From NCBI RefSeq assembly GCF_011250555.1, contig NZ_JAANMZ010000031.1, positions 1 through 53,727 on the forward strand: a stretch of 53,727 nucleotides of DNA, in the 5' to 3' direction. This document shows positions 17,126-25,292 of the stretch, piece after piece (the first letter of the stretch is position 1; the number at the start of each line of letters is the position of its first letter). The notes under the pieces were generated by a model. That model saw only the letters and a program-made list of their open reading frames with translations, searched no databases and was not told where the DNA came from. A program made the position numbers and the translations under genes. This stretch comes from Bacillus sp. MM2020_4 (GTDB lineage: Bacteria; Bacillota; Bacilli; Bacillales; Cytobacillaceae).

Positions 17126-17486
17126 AACAGTTGTCATTCTTTTTAATTACGCCCTAATCATTATCAGCATTGTTGTTATTCATGAAGCAATTCATTGGGC
17201 TTCCGCCCTATTGTTCCGTAGAGACCCCACTCTCAAATTTTAACGTTTGATTACACCAGTCATCACCTACAATAATAATCAATCGGATATACAAAACTTG
17301 ATTATTTCAGCTTCAGCTCCCGTAATTCTTTTCACTGTAGGTCTTTTGATTGAAGGTGATAGTGGGACGCTCGTTTTGATTAAACTAATGTGCGTGGCTA
17401 ATTTTTTTAATTTACTACCGATAACGACAGATGGCCAAATGAAATTGTTATCGCTACTCAACATGCTAAAGAAAAGGCAAACATGA
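17115..17486 (+). pseudogene. Site-2-protease-like membrane peptidase with one internal stop
   Basis: One frame runs from ATG at 17115 to TGA at 17486, broken only by TAA at 17241-17243. Before the stop, after a hydrophobic helix, lies HEAIH (about residue 24), the HExxH zinc motif placed in a membrane segment. After the stop come a second hydrophobic stretch (ASAPVILFTVGLLI) and NFFNLLPITTDGQM, which matches the N-x-L-P...DG motif that supplies the third metal ligand in M50/site-2 proteases. About 123 codons in all, a minimal S2P core. It is a recent pseudogene, a sequencing error, or two pieces. Likely partner: processing of the adjacent peptide. Confidence 0.55.
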
Positions 17487-17606
17487 AATCAATTGTCAGT
17501 TTACACTCTCGTGTTTTCTTGATAAATCAGTGTAAGGCTTTCCACCCTGACCAATTGTAATACATATTTTTTAGCTGCAATTAAAATATCAAAGGAGATG
17601 TATAAC

Positions 17607-17900
17607 ATGGAACTAGTAATGCCAGGTCTTTATGTAGAAATTCGAGAAGAAATGATGTATTTGGATGGTGGAATGTCAACAAAGGATAAGGCTGCAATTA
17701 TTGCAATAGCTATTGCTGGAGGAGTAGCTTTAACAATTGCAATTGCTTATGGTCAGTTTGCTCCCAGTGCTAGGATTATGGGGTACACCATGAAGCAATT
17801 TGTAAGAAAACTTGGTGCTGCGAGAGTTGCAACAGTTGTAGCCGGGTCTTTAGGAGTTTCGTATACAGCAACACTAGCAGTTGTAAAATTTTTGGTGTAG
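17607..17900 (+). CDS. Bacteriocin-like precursor with double-glycine leader
   Basis: ATG at 17607 lies 10 bp after AAAGGAG; an ATG at 17598 overlaps that site and is less likely. The product is 97 residues. Residues 1-22 look like a GG leader (MELVMPGLYVEI, then EEMMYLDGG). The remaining 75-residue core is cationic and hydrophobic, rich in Ala/Ile/Gly/Val, with two or three potential membrane helices (AAIIAIAIAGGVALTIAIAY; AARVATVVAGSLGVSYTATL). This is the profile of a pore-forming class II or circular bacteriocin. It sits between a protease-like gene and a small membrane protein. No C39-type transporter is in the window. Family not firmly recognised. Confidence 0.6.
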   Translation: MELVMPGLYVEIREEMMYLDGGMSTKDKAAIIAIAIAGGVALTIAIAYGQFAPSARIMGYTMKQFVRKLGAARVATVVAGSLGVSYTATLAVVKFLV

Positions 17901-17914
17901 TTGTAAAGAACTCT

Positions 17915-18115
17915 ATGAAAAATAAAATTAGATTTGTAATGAATATCATTATAGTAATAACATATATCATTGTTTCCAGTTTTGTCTTAGTTCTTTACGC
18001 TATTAAAGATGCTTTGTCAGAGGTTTATATGGCTTTTCTCCCGCTGGGTATTTCTTCTATAGCTTGTATTGTATTAAATACAATTAGTAAAAAGGAAGAT
18101 ACTAATGAAAAATAG
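17915..18115 (+). CDS. 66-aa two-helix membrane protein, possible immunity
   Basis: ATG at 17915, 14 bp after the peptide gene, with only a weak ribosome binding site. The 66 residues hold two hydrophobic helices (about 7-27 and 38-55) framed by Lys/Arg. This size and layout, directly behind a bacteriocin-like gene, are common for immunity proteins. The function is inferred from position only. Confidence 0.5.
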   Translation: MKNKIRFVMNIIIVITYIIVSSFVLVLYAIKDALSEVYMAFLPLGISSIACIVLNTISKKEDTNEK

Positions 18116-18200
18116 TATTCAGAAAATAATCTTGATATTTGATCTTTAGCAGAGAAAAGATTTCGATCTCTCTGTAGATTAAAGGAACTGTAAAAGTGAA

Positions 18201-18237
18201 GAGAAGTACCTAAAAATTGGTACTTCTCTTTTTGAAT
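18201..18237 (+). terminator. Terminator of bacteriocin-like cluster
   Basis: AGAGAAGTACC-taaaaatt-GGTACTTCTCT followed by TTTT, 85 bp after the last gene of the cluster. Confidence 0.8.
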
Positions 18238-18369
18238 ATTATTTAGTAAAAAATATGGTTCTGATGCAAAAAAACAAACAGATTTAGATATACTGATATT
18301 ATTAATCTAAAAACGGTGTTTACCGGTATGAAAAGGCAAATAGTTCAAATGGAAACATTAACAACCTAC

Positions 18370-18437
18370 GGGCGGCATGATATAATTTGAACGCAAAAGA
18401 CCACACTTGTCAAAATGATGACTGGGTGGTCTTTCTA
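18370..18437 (+). repeat. groEL 3'-end-like att remnant, copy 3, with terminator
   Basis: GGC GGC ATG ATA TAA at 18371-18385 matches the two left copies except for one base. It is followed by a strong hairpin (AAAGACCAC...GTGGTCTTT, 18391-18437), which would be the original terminator of groEL. I read this as the right end of the integration region; core chromosome resumes after it. Confidence 0.55.
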
Positions 18438-18617
18438 AAATAACTCCCTATCAAAACGGCTGAATCCCATTTATAAAATTTGCTTATCAAGACTTTTTGG
18501 ATGACAGACGTTTCAAGAACACGACTAGGACAAACATAAAAAATTATGAAATGCTATTAGGTAAGTTTGTGAATTACAAGGTAACTTAAGAAGTGGCTGA
18601 ATCCCATTTTTCATCTT
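18438..18617. other. Short intergenic stretch
   Basis: Nothing recognisable except a small direct repeat 'ggctgaatccca' (18459 and 18595). Confidence 0.4.
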
Positions 18618-19943
18618 CTAATGAACAAGACAAACCTGGTGAATTAGTTCTTTCCCTTTTTGGTAAAAGTGCTCCATGTCCGCCTGTGGGACGAGTGATC
18701 CACCGGTTGCCCAAACAATATGTGTTCCTTTTTCCTCATTTGTTAAATATCCCGAATTTGCCACTAGTTCTGGCCCCATAAGGCCGGATGTTGAAGATGG
18801 CTCAATGAAAATTCCTTCATTGTCTGCCAATAAAGCTAGTAATCTGTATAATTCATCATCTTCTACAGTATAAATACCGCTGATGAGATGCTCACTAATA
18901 GAAGTTGCAAAACTAGAGGGGCGGCCTACTGCCAAGCCGTCAGCTTCCGTTCGATTATCGATACCAAAGTCCTGCACACAAACCTTTTCTTTTTCCCCAG
19001 TTAACAGACCAATTAATACAGAGGGGGAATGAGTTGGTTCTACAAAGAAACAATGGACATGATCACCAAAAATTTGCTTTAACCCAAAAGTGATTCCTCC
19101 TGGAGAACCGCCCACTCCGCACGGAAGATAAACAAGAAGCGGGTGATCCTTGTCGACTTTAATATTCTTTTCCTTCAGTTGCTTTTGTAAACGGAAGGCT
19201 GCAACACTGTACCCTAAGAATAAATGCTTTGATTTTTCATCGTCGACAAAATAGGCTTGAGGATCTGTCAATGTCTCTTGTCTTCCAGCACGTATTGCTT
19301 CCCCGAAATCTCCAGAAAACTCGTACACAGTTGCCCCTTTTTCACGAAGCAAATCCTTTTTCCATTGCTTAGCATCGGCCGACATGTAAACGGATACATT
19401 GAAGCCAAGTTTTGCGCTTATAATCCCGATGCTTAAACCGAGATTTCCAGTGGAACCTACCCCAATTTTATATTGGCTGAAGAAATTCTTTACTTTTTTT
19501 TCAGAAAAAACTTCATAATTATCGTTTTTACTTACAAGTCCACACTTTATTGCTAATTGTTCGGCATGATGAAGAACCTCGTAAACTCCACCTCTTGATT
19601 TAATAGAACCAGCAATCGGTAATTCATTATCACATTTTAGATAAAGATCACCATTAAAAGTTCCGGGTAATGCAGTTTTCATTCTGTTTATTTTTTTCAA
19701 TGGTGATTCAATAATTCCATTCAATTCTTTCGTCTCAGGGAATTCCTTTATAAAAAATGGAATAAAGCGCTCCCATAACTGTTCAGCCTCTATCATATCA
19801 TCAATCGTTACAGGAAATTCCGGCAAATCTTTCATGGGCTTTAAATTAGTATTTAACCATAAAACAGGTTGGAGTTTTGTTATTTTCTTTAATAATGGAA
19901 ATTCTCTTTTCCAATATTTAAGTTCATGTGATGAAAGTACCAT
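18618..19943 (-). CDS. dsdA: D-serine dehydratase (D-serine ammonia-lyase)
   Basis: 441 residues, the usual DsdA length (about 440). A PLP-dependent fold-type II enzyme converting D-serine to pyruvate and ammonia in the cytoplasm. Visible signatures are the PLP lysine in AGSIKSRGG (about 116), the glycine-rich phosphate loop GSTGNLGLS (about 165), LPCGVGGSPGG (about 270), and a C-terminal ATGGSLVP. ATG at 19943 is preceded on the minus strand by AAGGGAG. It is transcribed alone, with no dsdC-type regulator beside it. Confidence 0.93.
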   Translation of the reverse strand: MVLSSHELKYWKREFPLLKKITKLQPVLWLNTNLKPMKDLPEFPVTIDDMIEAEQLWERFIPFFIKEFPETKELNGIIESPLKKINRMKTALPGTFNGDLYLKCDNELPIAGSIKSRGGVYEVLHHAEQLAIKCGLVSKNDNYEVFSEKKVKNFFSQYKIGVGSTGNLGLSIGIISAKLGFNVSVYMSADAKQWKKDLLREKGATVYEFSGDFGEAIRAGRQETLTDPQAYFVDDEKSKHLFLGYSVAAFRLQKQLKEKNIKVDKDHPLLVYLPCGVGGSPGGITFGLKQIFGDHVHCFFVEPTHSPSVLIGLLTGEKEKVCVQDFGIDNRTEADGLAVGRPSSFATSISEHLISGIYTVEDDELYRLLALLADNEGIFIEPSSTSGLMGPELVANSGYLTNEEKGTHIVWATGGSLVPQADMEHFYQKGKELIHQVCLVH

Positions 19944-20179
19944 CTAAAGACTCCCTTTATTGAAATTGATTATCATCCTGAATTGAATACTATCATAATA
20001 AATCACTAAAAACCTTGACCAAAATCAATGCTTTACCAGATAGTAATATCAGAAAAGGCACATGGCTGTACCCTTAATATTCCAAATTTTGTAGTCAGTC
20101 CCCCGTTGCTTTAAAGCGGTGGTCTGACCCCTTTTTTTCCAGATGATGGGTACTTTATAAAAGAGTTTACTGCCCTTTT

Positions 20180-20195
20180 AATCAAACGATTCATT
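20180..20195. promoter_or_regulatory. Near-palindrome aatcaaacgattcatt
   Basis: Variant of the 16-bp sites at 3225, 3395, 10400 and 10431. Its upstream 25 bases also match those before 10400. Confidence 0.3.
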
Positions 20196-20374
20196 AGTAT
20201 TACCATGTGTTGATATTTGTAGGAATAAGTACTTTGTTAGTTTCCATTGTCAGTTTTGAAAGAAAATCGTAGAGCTCAAACTTTCATACGGCAAATAATT
20301 CATATGAAAATAACCCAAAGTTCGTTTGATAACGGGTTTACAAGACGCCATTTGGCTTTCACTAGAAGATGCAA

Positions 20375-20404
20375 TTCAACAAAATAAAAATTTAATGATA
20401 TAAT
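20375..20404 (+). promoter_or_regulatory. Sigma-A promoter candidate
   Basis: TTCAAC, 18-bp spacer, TATAAT, 28 bp before the start of the 164-aa gene. Confidence 0.5.
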
Positions 20405-20431
20405 CGGCGTATCGACGAATGGGGGTAATGC

Positions 20432-20926
20432 ATGGTGGAAAAGGAGCAAGTTGTCTTCCTATCAAATGGGATGGAACAAACCAATTTTACTTTGTTTGAC
20501 ATAAAGAAATTAGATGTAACGATTAAAAATTTCCTTCCAGGCTTTCAAAAGGGAAAAGAGGCCATATCAGGTTTTGAAGTAACAAAACGGGATAATACTA
20601 TAAGCTATATTTTTACCTTTATTCATTCAGGGGAGAATTATTATCTAGTCATCTATACAAAAAGTAAAAAGGCTGTAGTGGAATTGAAAAATGTAGAGGT
20701 GATTGATGGAAACTCATATATTGTTTGGAAGTATAGTCCAGCAAAGCGTGATGGGAAGAACCAAGAGAGAAAAGATTATTTTAAAAAGCATTTTGGTTCT
20801 GCCATTCGTCAAATATTCATTCCAAACTCACCTTCTGAAATAGAAGCATTTATTGGCGAACTGTTTGCTCTTAGTCAAAGTCGTTTAAAAGCTGATCATA
20901 TCGGTGAGGAGAATGACACCATATAA
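20432..20926 (+). CDS. Hypothetical protein, 164 aa
   Basis: ATG at 20432 after GGGGGT; own promoter candidate at 20375-20404. A soluble alpha/beta-looking protein with many beta-prone segments in the first 110 residues, a basic segment (SPAKRDGKNQERKDYFKKHFG, about 108-128) and a helical C-terminus. No motif or family recognised. It stands alone, followed by an integrase-tail hairpin that could terminate it. Confidence 0.65.
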   Translation: MVEKEQVVFLSNGMEQTNFTLFDIKKLDVTIKNFLPGFQKGKEAISGFEVTKRDNTISYIFTFIHSGENYYLVIYTKSKKAVVELKNVEVIDGNSYIVWKYSPAKRDGKNQERKDYFKKHFGSAIRQIFIPNSPSEIEAFIGELFALSQSRLKADHIGEENDTI

Positions 20927-20985
20927 GAAGGGAAAGAGGCTTCTCATCCGTTGCAATAACTTGTGGAGAGCCTCTTTTTCATGTC
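20926..20985 (-). pseudogene. Integrase 3'-tail remnant / hairpin
   Basis: The minus strand, with one frameshift, reads MKK then EALHKLLQRMRSLF, like the other integrase tails. On the plus strand GAGGCTTCTC...GAGAGCCTC is followed by TTTTTC, so it serves as a terminator for the 164-aa gene. Confidence 0.45.
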
Positions 20986-21004
20986 TTTCGTTACATGAAG
21001 GCAA

Positions 21005-21058
21005 CCAGCGCCGCTTTAACGCAAACCCCGAGCATACAAGCTTCCGACGATCCCGAGA
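21005..21058 (-). repeat. Duplicated internal fragment of gadB
   Basis: About 54 bases match 22066-22121 inside gadB (codons for GSSEACMLGGLALKRRW) with few mismatches. It lies just past the 3' end of gadB and points to a lost or collapsed second gad copy. Confidence 0.65.
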
Positions 21059-21089
21059 TGACGCTCACCACCTTATGCACCTTCTGAAT

Positions 21090-22494
21090 TTAGTGGTGAA
21101 AGCCATTGTCGTGTTTCGTATCATGTGGTATGGCCCCGTCCAAGGCATCCAGAAAGGCAACGGTCTGTTTGAGATTCATCAAGAACAAATGACCAAGATC
21201 CATGGAGAACCCGTTGCGAACCACAATCCGCATAATCGTTACATCTTCCATATCTGGGGGCAAAGGATAAGCAGGAACTTGCCAGCCGAACGTACGCAAT
21301 TGCCGAGATAAATCATAAAGATTCCATTTTGATGTGTACCCGTCCTTCAATCGCCAAGCGAACACCGGAATATCCGAACCATCGGTTATGAGTTCAAATG
21401 GCTCCATTCCCTTAATCTCCCTGCTAAGAAACTGCGCTACTGCCTGAGAAGCCTTTTGCACCTGATAGTACCCGTCCTTACCTAAACGAAGAAAATTATA
21501 ATATTGCAAGAGGACTTGTGCACCGGGCCGAGAGAAATTCAGGGCAAAGGTTGGCATATTTCCTCCTAAATAGGAAACACGGAAGATGAGATCCTCAGGG
21601 AGATCTTCCGCTTCCCGCCATATTACCCATCCCAGACCAGGGTAGACTAATCCATATTTATGCCCGGATACATTGATAGACTTTACCCTAGGTAATTGAA
21701 AATCCCAGACCAAGTCTGATTGAAGGAAAGGTGCTATAAAGCCTCCCGAAGCAGCATCCACATGCATCGGAATATCGAGACCTGTCCTCTCCTGTAAATC
21801 GTCCAATGCTTTGGCGATGGCGGCGACCGGTTCGTAACTACCGGTATAGGTCAAACCGAGAATCGGGACCACACCAATTGTATTTTCGTCCACGACAGCG
21901 AGAACCCCTTCAGGATCCAAGTAAGGTCGATCAGGGCTAATATTTACATACCGAGGTTCCACATCCCAATAGTTTTGCAAATTTTTCCCAAACGACTTGA
22001 ACAGCGGAACTAAACACAATATTTGGCTGGTCAATCGGCTTCTCTTGCCGTTTGCGTGCTTGCTGCCAGCGACGCTTTAACGCAAGCCCCCCGAGCATAC
22101 AAGCTTCCGATGATCCCGTCGTTGAAACGCCCATCGTGGTTTGCGGCTGGGGCGAATGCCAAAGATCGGCTAAAATGCGGACACACCGTTCCTCTATCGC
22201 CGCTGTTTGCGGATACTCATCCTTGTCAATCATGTTTTTGTCGAATGTTTCAGTATATAAGCGGTCTGCAGCAGGCTCCATCCATGTGCTAACGAATGTC
22301 GCGAGATTCAGAGTGGCATTTCCATCTAGAATGATTTCATCATGAATTATTTGATACGCTGTTTCGGGTAACATGCCTTGATCACGCATCTGAAAGCGGG
22401 GAACTGCCTGTTCTCCTTCACGAGCAAACAGAGGATTTACAGATAATTCGTGGGGCAACATCATTTGTGTGTGGTGCGGGTGCCATTGTGGCAT
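21090..22494 (-). pseudogene. gadB: Glutamate decarboxylase, single-base frameshift
   Basis: Two overlapping frames together give one full GadB (about 467 residues). The N-terminal frame (22494 to about 21977) has STTGSSEACMLGG and ends in VQVVWEKFA; the C-terminal frame continues NYWDVEPRYV to the stop at 21090. Removing one base from the run TTTT at 21973-21976 restores the frame. The PLP lysine is in SGHKYG (about 278), and DAASGGF is present. Reaction: glutamate to GABA plus CO2, consuming a proton (acid resistance). ATG has GGAGGAG upstream. No gadC antiporter is nearby. Base composition is more GC-rich than the surroundings. A real mutation or a sequencing error. Confidence 0.85.
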
Positions 22495-22776
22495 ATAGGA
22501 TCAACTCCTCCAATTTACATTCCTTACTCATTTTTTGGATAGGGGCCATAAAATATACATAGCGTATAGGGTTGCAAATGATTACTATTTCTTAGCTTTT
22601 GGGAAGCGCTTTTTTGCATTTCTTTGTTAATATGTAAGTAGCCTGTACAGTGCTTTCTTTTACAACTGCTGTTAGAGGTGTACAATTAATTTAGTCATTT
22701 AAACGTTAGTTGCAGAAGGGGGCAACTATAAATAATAGATTCGATCAACTTATGAAGAAAGGTAGTAGATAAATAA
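22495..22776. other. Divergent intergenic region gadB / licR
   Basis: No gene. Contains a possible catabolite-responsive element GGGAAGCGCTTTTT at 22601-22614 (core AAGCGCTT) that would fit CcpA control of the PTS regulator. Confidence 0.4.
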
Positions 22777-24702
22777 ATGGTGTCGAAACGACAAAGAGAC
22801 ATCGTGTTGTCTTTAATGAAGGAGAAAGAACCTGTTACAGCCGAATGGATAGCAAAAGAACTTGGTGTGAGTGACAGAACCATTCGCACCGAGATTAAAG
22901 ACCTTCAATCCCAATCGTCTTCGTTAGGAAGCAGGATTGAATCGGTTAGAGGAAAAGGGTATCTATTAGAAATAAAGGATTATAACGTGTTTGAAAAGGA
23001 ATTTAGCCCTAATACGAATGATACGATAGAAGAAGTCCAATCTGATTTTTCTGAACAGTCAAATCGGGTTTTGTATATGTTAAAAAGATTTTTATTAGAA
23101 AGAGAACCTATAAAATTAGAAAGTTTAGAGGAAGAGCTATTTATTTCCAAGCCAAAACTTCAAAATGACTTAAAACTCGTCCGAGAAATATTAGAGAGTT
23201 ATCATTTGAAGTTAGTCTCCAGACCGCATCATGGCACGCAGGTCGAAGGCGATGAATATATGAAACGGCTATGTTTTTCAAATTATATTTTAAGAAGAAA
23301 TAGTCACTTAAACATTGATAGCCATTCTTTTCATCTCTTGGATCAAAACCAGTTTGAAAAGATAAAGGAAACGATCATAAAAAAAGTGAATGAATACAAA
23401 ATTGAGATATCTGACATTGCTCTTGAAAATTTAGCAACCCATATCACAATCGGATGCAAGAGAATTGAAGAAGGATTTGTCATTGAAATCCTTGAAAACG
23501 ATTTAGCCGAAAAATACCCCTTTGAGAAAATAGTGGCGAATGAAATTGTCAAAGAAGTAGAGGAGTTCACCAGTTTGAAGTTCCCAAAATCTGAGATTGA
23601 TTATATTATTGTTCATTTGTTGGGGACAAAATTAATTCATAAGAATACCTTGCAAGAATTTAGTAAATTTGACGAGGTAGACACCATCATTCATTGTATG
23701 CTTGAAAGATTGAAAACCGAATTAAATTGGGATTTTCACGAAGACTCGGAATTCATTCAAGCGCTGGCGTTGCACATTCGGCCAGCAATGAACCGGTTGC
23801 GCTATAACATGAATATTCGGAATCCATTATTAGACGAAATTAAGCGGAAATATCCAAGCGCTTTTGAGGGGGCTGCTATCGCGAGTAGATGCATCGACGA
23901 ATATTTGGAGGTAGAGGTAGGAGAACACGAAATTGCTTATATTGCCTTACATATCGGGGTGGCATTAGAAAGAATGAAGACAAGGCAGAAAAAGGTAAAA
24001 CGAGTGATTATCGTGTGTGCTTCTGGTGTTGGGAGCGCCAAACTTTTGTTTTATCGTTTACAAAATGTATTTAAAGATGAAATCGATATTGTGGCTACAA
24101 CCAATTATTATCAATTAAAAGAATACGATCTTTCCGCAATTGATTTTATTATTAGTACGATTCCAATAAAAGAAGAAATAGGTGTTCCAGTACAAGTGGT
24201 CAATACCTTTTTAGGAGAAGGAGATATTGCAAATATCCGTAAGGGATTGTCGTCTGCCATCGTGTGTGAGGAACAGAGTTATTTAGATGAATCCAGAGTA
24301 TTTATTCATAAAGAATTTGAGGATAAAGAAGGCGTTATCCGTTTTTTGTGTGAAGAATTATTCACACAAAAACTTGTCTCCAAAGAGTATGTAAATTCTG
24401 TGTTGGAAAGAGAGGCGGTCGCTCCAACCAGCTTTGGGAATCTTGTGGCCATCCCGCATCCACTTACACCAGAAACAGAGGAAACATTTTGGACGGTGTG
24501 CACATTAAAGAAGCCAATCGAATGGGCCGATAAACATAGGGTTCAATTTATCTGCTTGTTAAACATTAGAAAGGTACCTGAGGATGACCTGGAAAGGATG
24601 TATAAAAGGCTCATTGCGCTAGTTGAAAACAGTACAACGGTCCAAAGAATTCTTAAGAGTGAATCAGCGGAAGAAATTATAAAGATATTAAATGAATCTT
24701 AA
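22777..24702 (+). CDS. licR: PRD-containing PTS transcriptional activator, LicR type
   Basis: 641 residues with the five-part LicR/MtlR layout: N-terminal HTH (RQRDIVLSLMKEKEP...LGVSDRTIRTEIKDLQ, 1-60), second HTH/Mga region (about 95-165), two PRDs with their His residues (about 185-400), a PTS EIIB-like domain with VCASGVGSAKLL (about 412), and an EIIA-like domain with IPHPLTPE (about 560). Phosphorylation by HPr and by the cognate EIIB sets activity. It ends in its own terminator and is directly followed by the PTS genes it would activate. Confidence 0.9.
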   Translation: MVSKRQRDIVLSLMKEKEPVTAEWIAKELGVSDRTIRTEIKDLQSQSSSLGSRIESVRGKGYLLEIKDYNVFEKEFSPNTNDTIEEVQSDFSEQSNRVLYMLKRFLLEREPIKLESLEEELFISKPKLQNDLKLVREILESYHLKLVSRPHHGTQVEGDEYMKRLCFSNYILRRNSHLNIDSHSFHLLDQNQFEKIKETIIKKVNEYKIEISDIALENLATHITIGCKRIEEGFVIEILENDLAEKYPFEKIVANEIVKEVEEFTSLKFPKSEIDYIIVHLLGTKLIHKNTLQEFSKFDEVDTIIHCMLERLKTELNWDFHEDSEFIQALALHIRPAMNRLRYNMNIRNPLLDEIKRKYPSAFEGAAIASRCIDEYLEVEVGEHEIAYIALHIGVALERMKTRQKKVKRVIIVCASGVGSAKLLFYRLQNVFKDEIDIVATTNYYQLKEYDLSAIDFIISTIPIKEEIGVPVQVVNTFLGEGDIANIRKGLSSAIVCEEQSYLDESRVFIHKEFEDKEGVIRFLCEELFTQKLVSKEYVNSVLEREAVAPTSFGNLVAIPHPLTPETEETFWTVCTLKKPIEWADKHRVQFICLLNIRKVPEDDLERMYKRLIALVENSTTVQRILKSESAEEIIKILNES

Positions 24703-24708
24703 CTGTAC

Positions 24709-24742
24709 GAGGGTATTCAAAAAGGGATACCCTTTTTCGTTA
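24709..24742 (+). terminator. Terminator after licR-type gene
   Basis: AGGGTAT-tcaaaaag-GGATACCCT followed by TTTT. Confidence 0.75.
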
Positions 24743-24801
24743 TGGGCATATTATCGGGGGATATGTAATGGACCTACCTAAAACTTCATGTATTCACTAT
24801 A

Positions 24802-24821
24802 TTTCCGTTACGTAACGGAAA
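24802..24821. promoter_or_regulatory. 20-bp perfect palindrome upstream of the lic PTS operon
   Basis: TTTCCGTTACGTAACGGAAA, two exact 10-bp arms, 138 bp before licB. Its position and symmetry make it the best candidate for the binding site of the LicR-type activator or another dimeric regulator. A cre-like TGAAAACGGTTTAT (minus strand, about 24839-24853) follows. Confidence 0.55.
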
Positions 24822-24958
24822 AATCCTTTCTGTAAAATAAACCGTTTTCACCATAAACTATAAACAGAAAGTGATGAAAGTACTCTTAAAACAGCTTAGA
24901 TTCATTGGCTAATTGTTTTTAATAAATAACATTTACAGATAATAGGAGGAATAAATCG

Positions 24959-25267
24959 ATGAATATTTTATTATGTTGTGCAGCAGGGATGAGTACAAGC
25001 TTGTTGGTAACCAAGATGGAAAAGGCAGCCCAAGAACAAGGCGTAGAAGGGAAAATTTGGGCAGTTGCAGCTAATTCAGTCAATCAACATATTGACAATG
25101 CGGATGTCCTACTTTTAGGACCTCAAGTTAGATACCTGCTTTCAAATATGAAAAAGCTAGGGGAAGAAAAGGGTATTCCAGTGGATGCAATCAATCCAAT
25201 CCACTATGGTACGTGTAATGGTCCAGAAGTTCTAAAAACAGCTATAAATCTAGTAAATAACAAATAA
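24959..25267 (+). CDS. licB: PTS lactose/cellobiose-family EIIB
   Basis: 102 residues, standard size. [16 protein letters not shown] contains the phosphocysteine P-loop (Cys7 by alignment to CxAGMSTS). Transfers phosphate from EIIA to the incoming sugar at EIIC. AGGAGG lies about 9 bp upstream. First gene of a B-C-A-glucosidase set, spaced 26 bp from EIIC. Confidence 0.93.
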   Translation: MNILLCCAAGMSTSLLVTKMEKAAQEQGVEGKIWAVAANSVNQHIDNADVLLLGPQVRYLLSNMKKLGEEKGIPVDAINPIHYGTCNGPEVLKTAINLVNNK

Positions 25268-25292
25268 TAAATAATAAAGGGAGAAAAAGAGA

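Larger units (their letters stand above)
19944..20431. other. Divergent intergenic region dsdA / 164-aa gene
   Basis: Contains dsdA control sequences (not resolved), a hairpin GTCAG...CTGAC followed by a T-run at 20094-20138 (possible terminator), a fourth 'aatcaaacgattcatt' palindrome at 20180-20195 preceded by the 'ctttataaa.gagtttac' block, and a promoter before the next gene. Confidence 0.5.

Noticed and set aside
21937..22034. gadB as two genuine separate genes
   Set aside because: The two frames overlap inside one conserved block (KFA-NYWDVE), and a one-base change restores a normal GadB.
24839..24853. Strong cre site before licB
   Set aside because: TGAAAACGGTTTAT differs from the consensus at conserved positions; mentioned only as cre-like.
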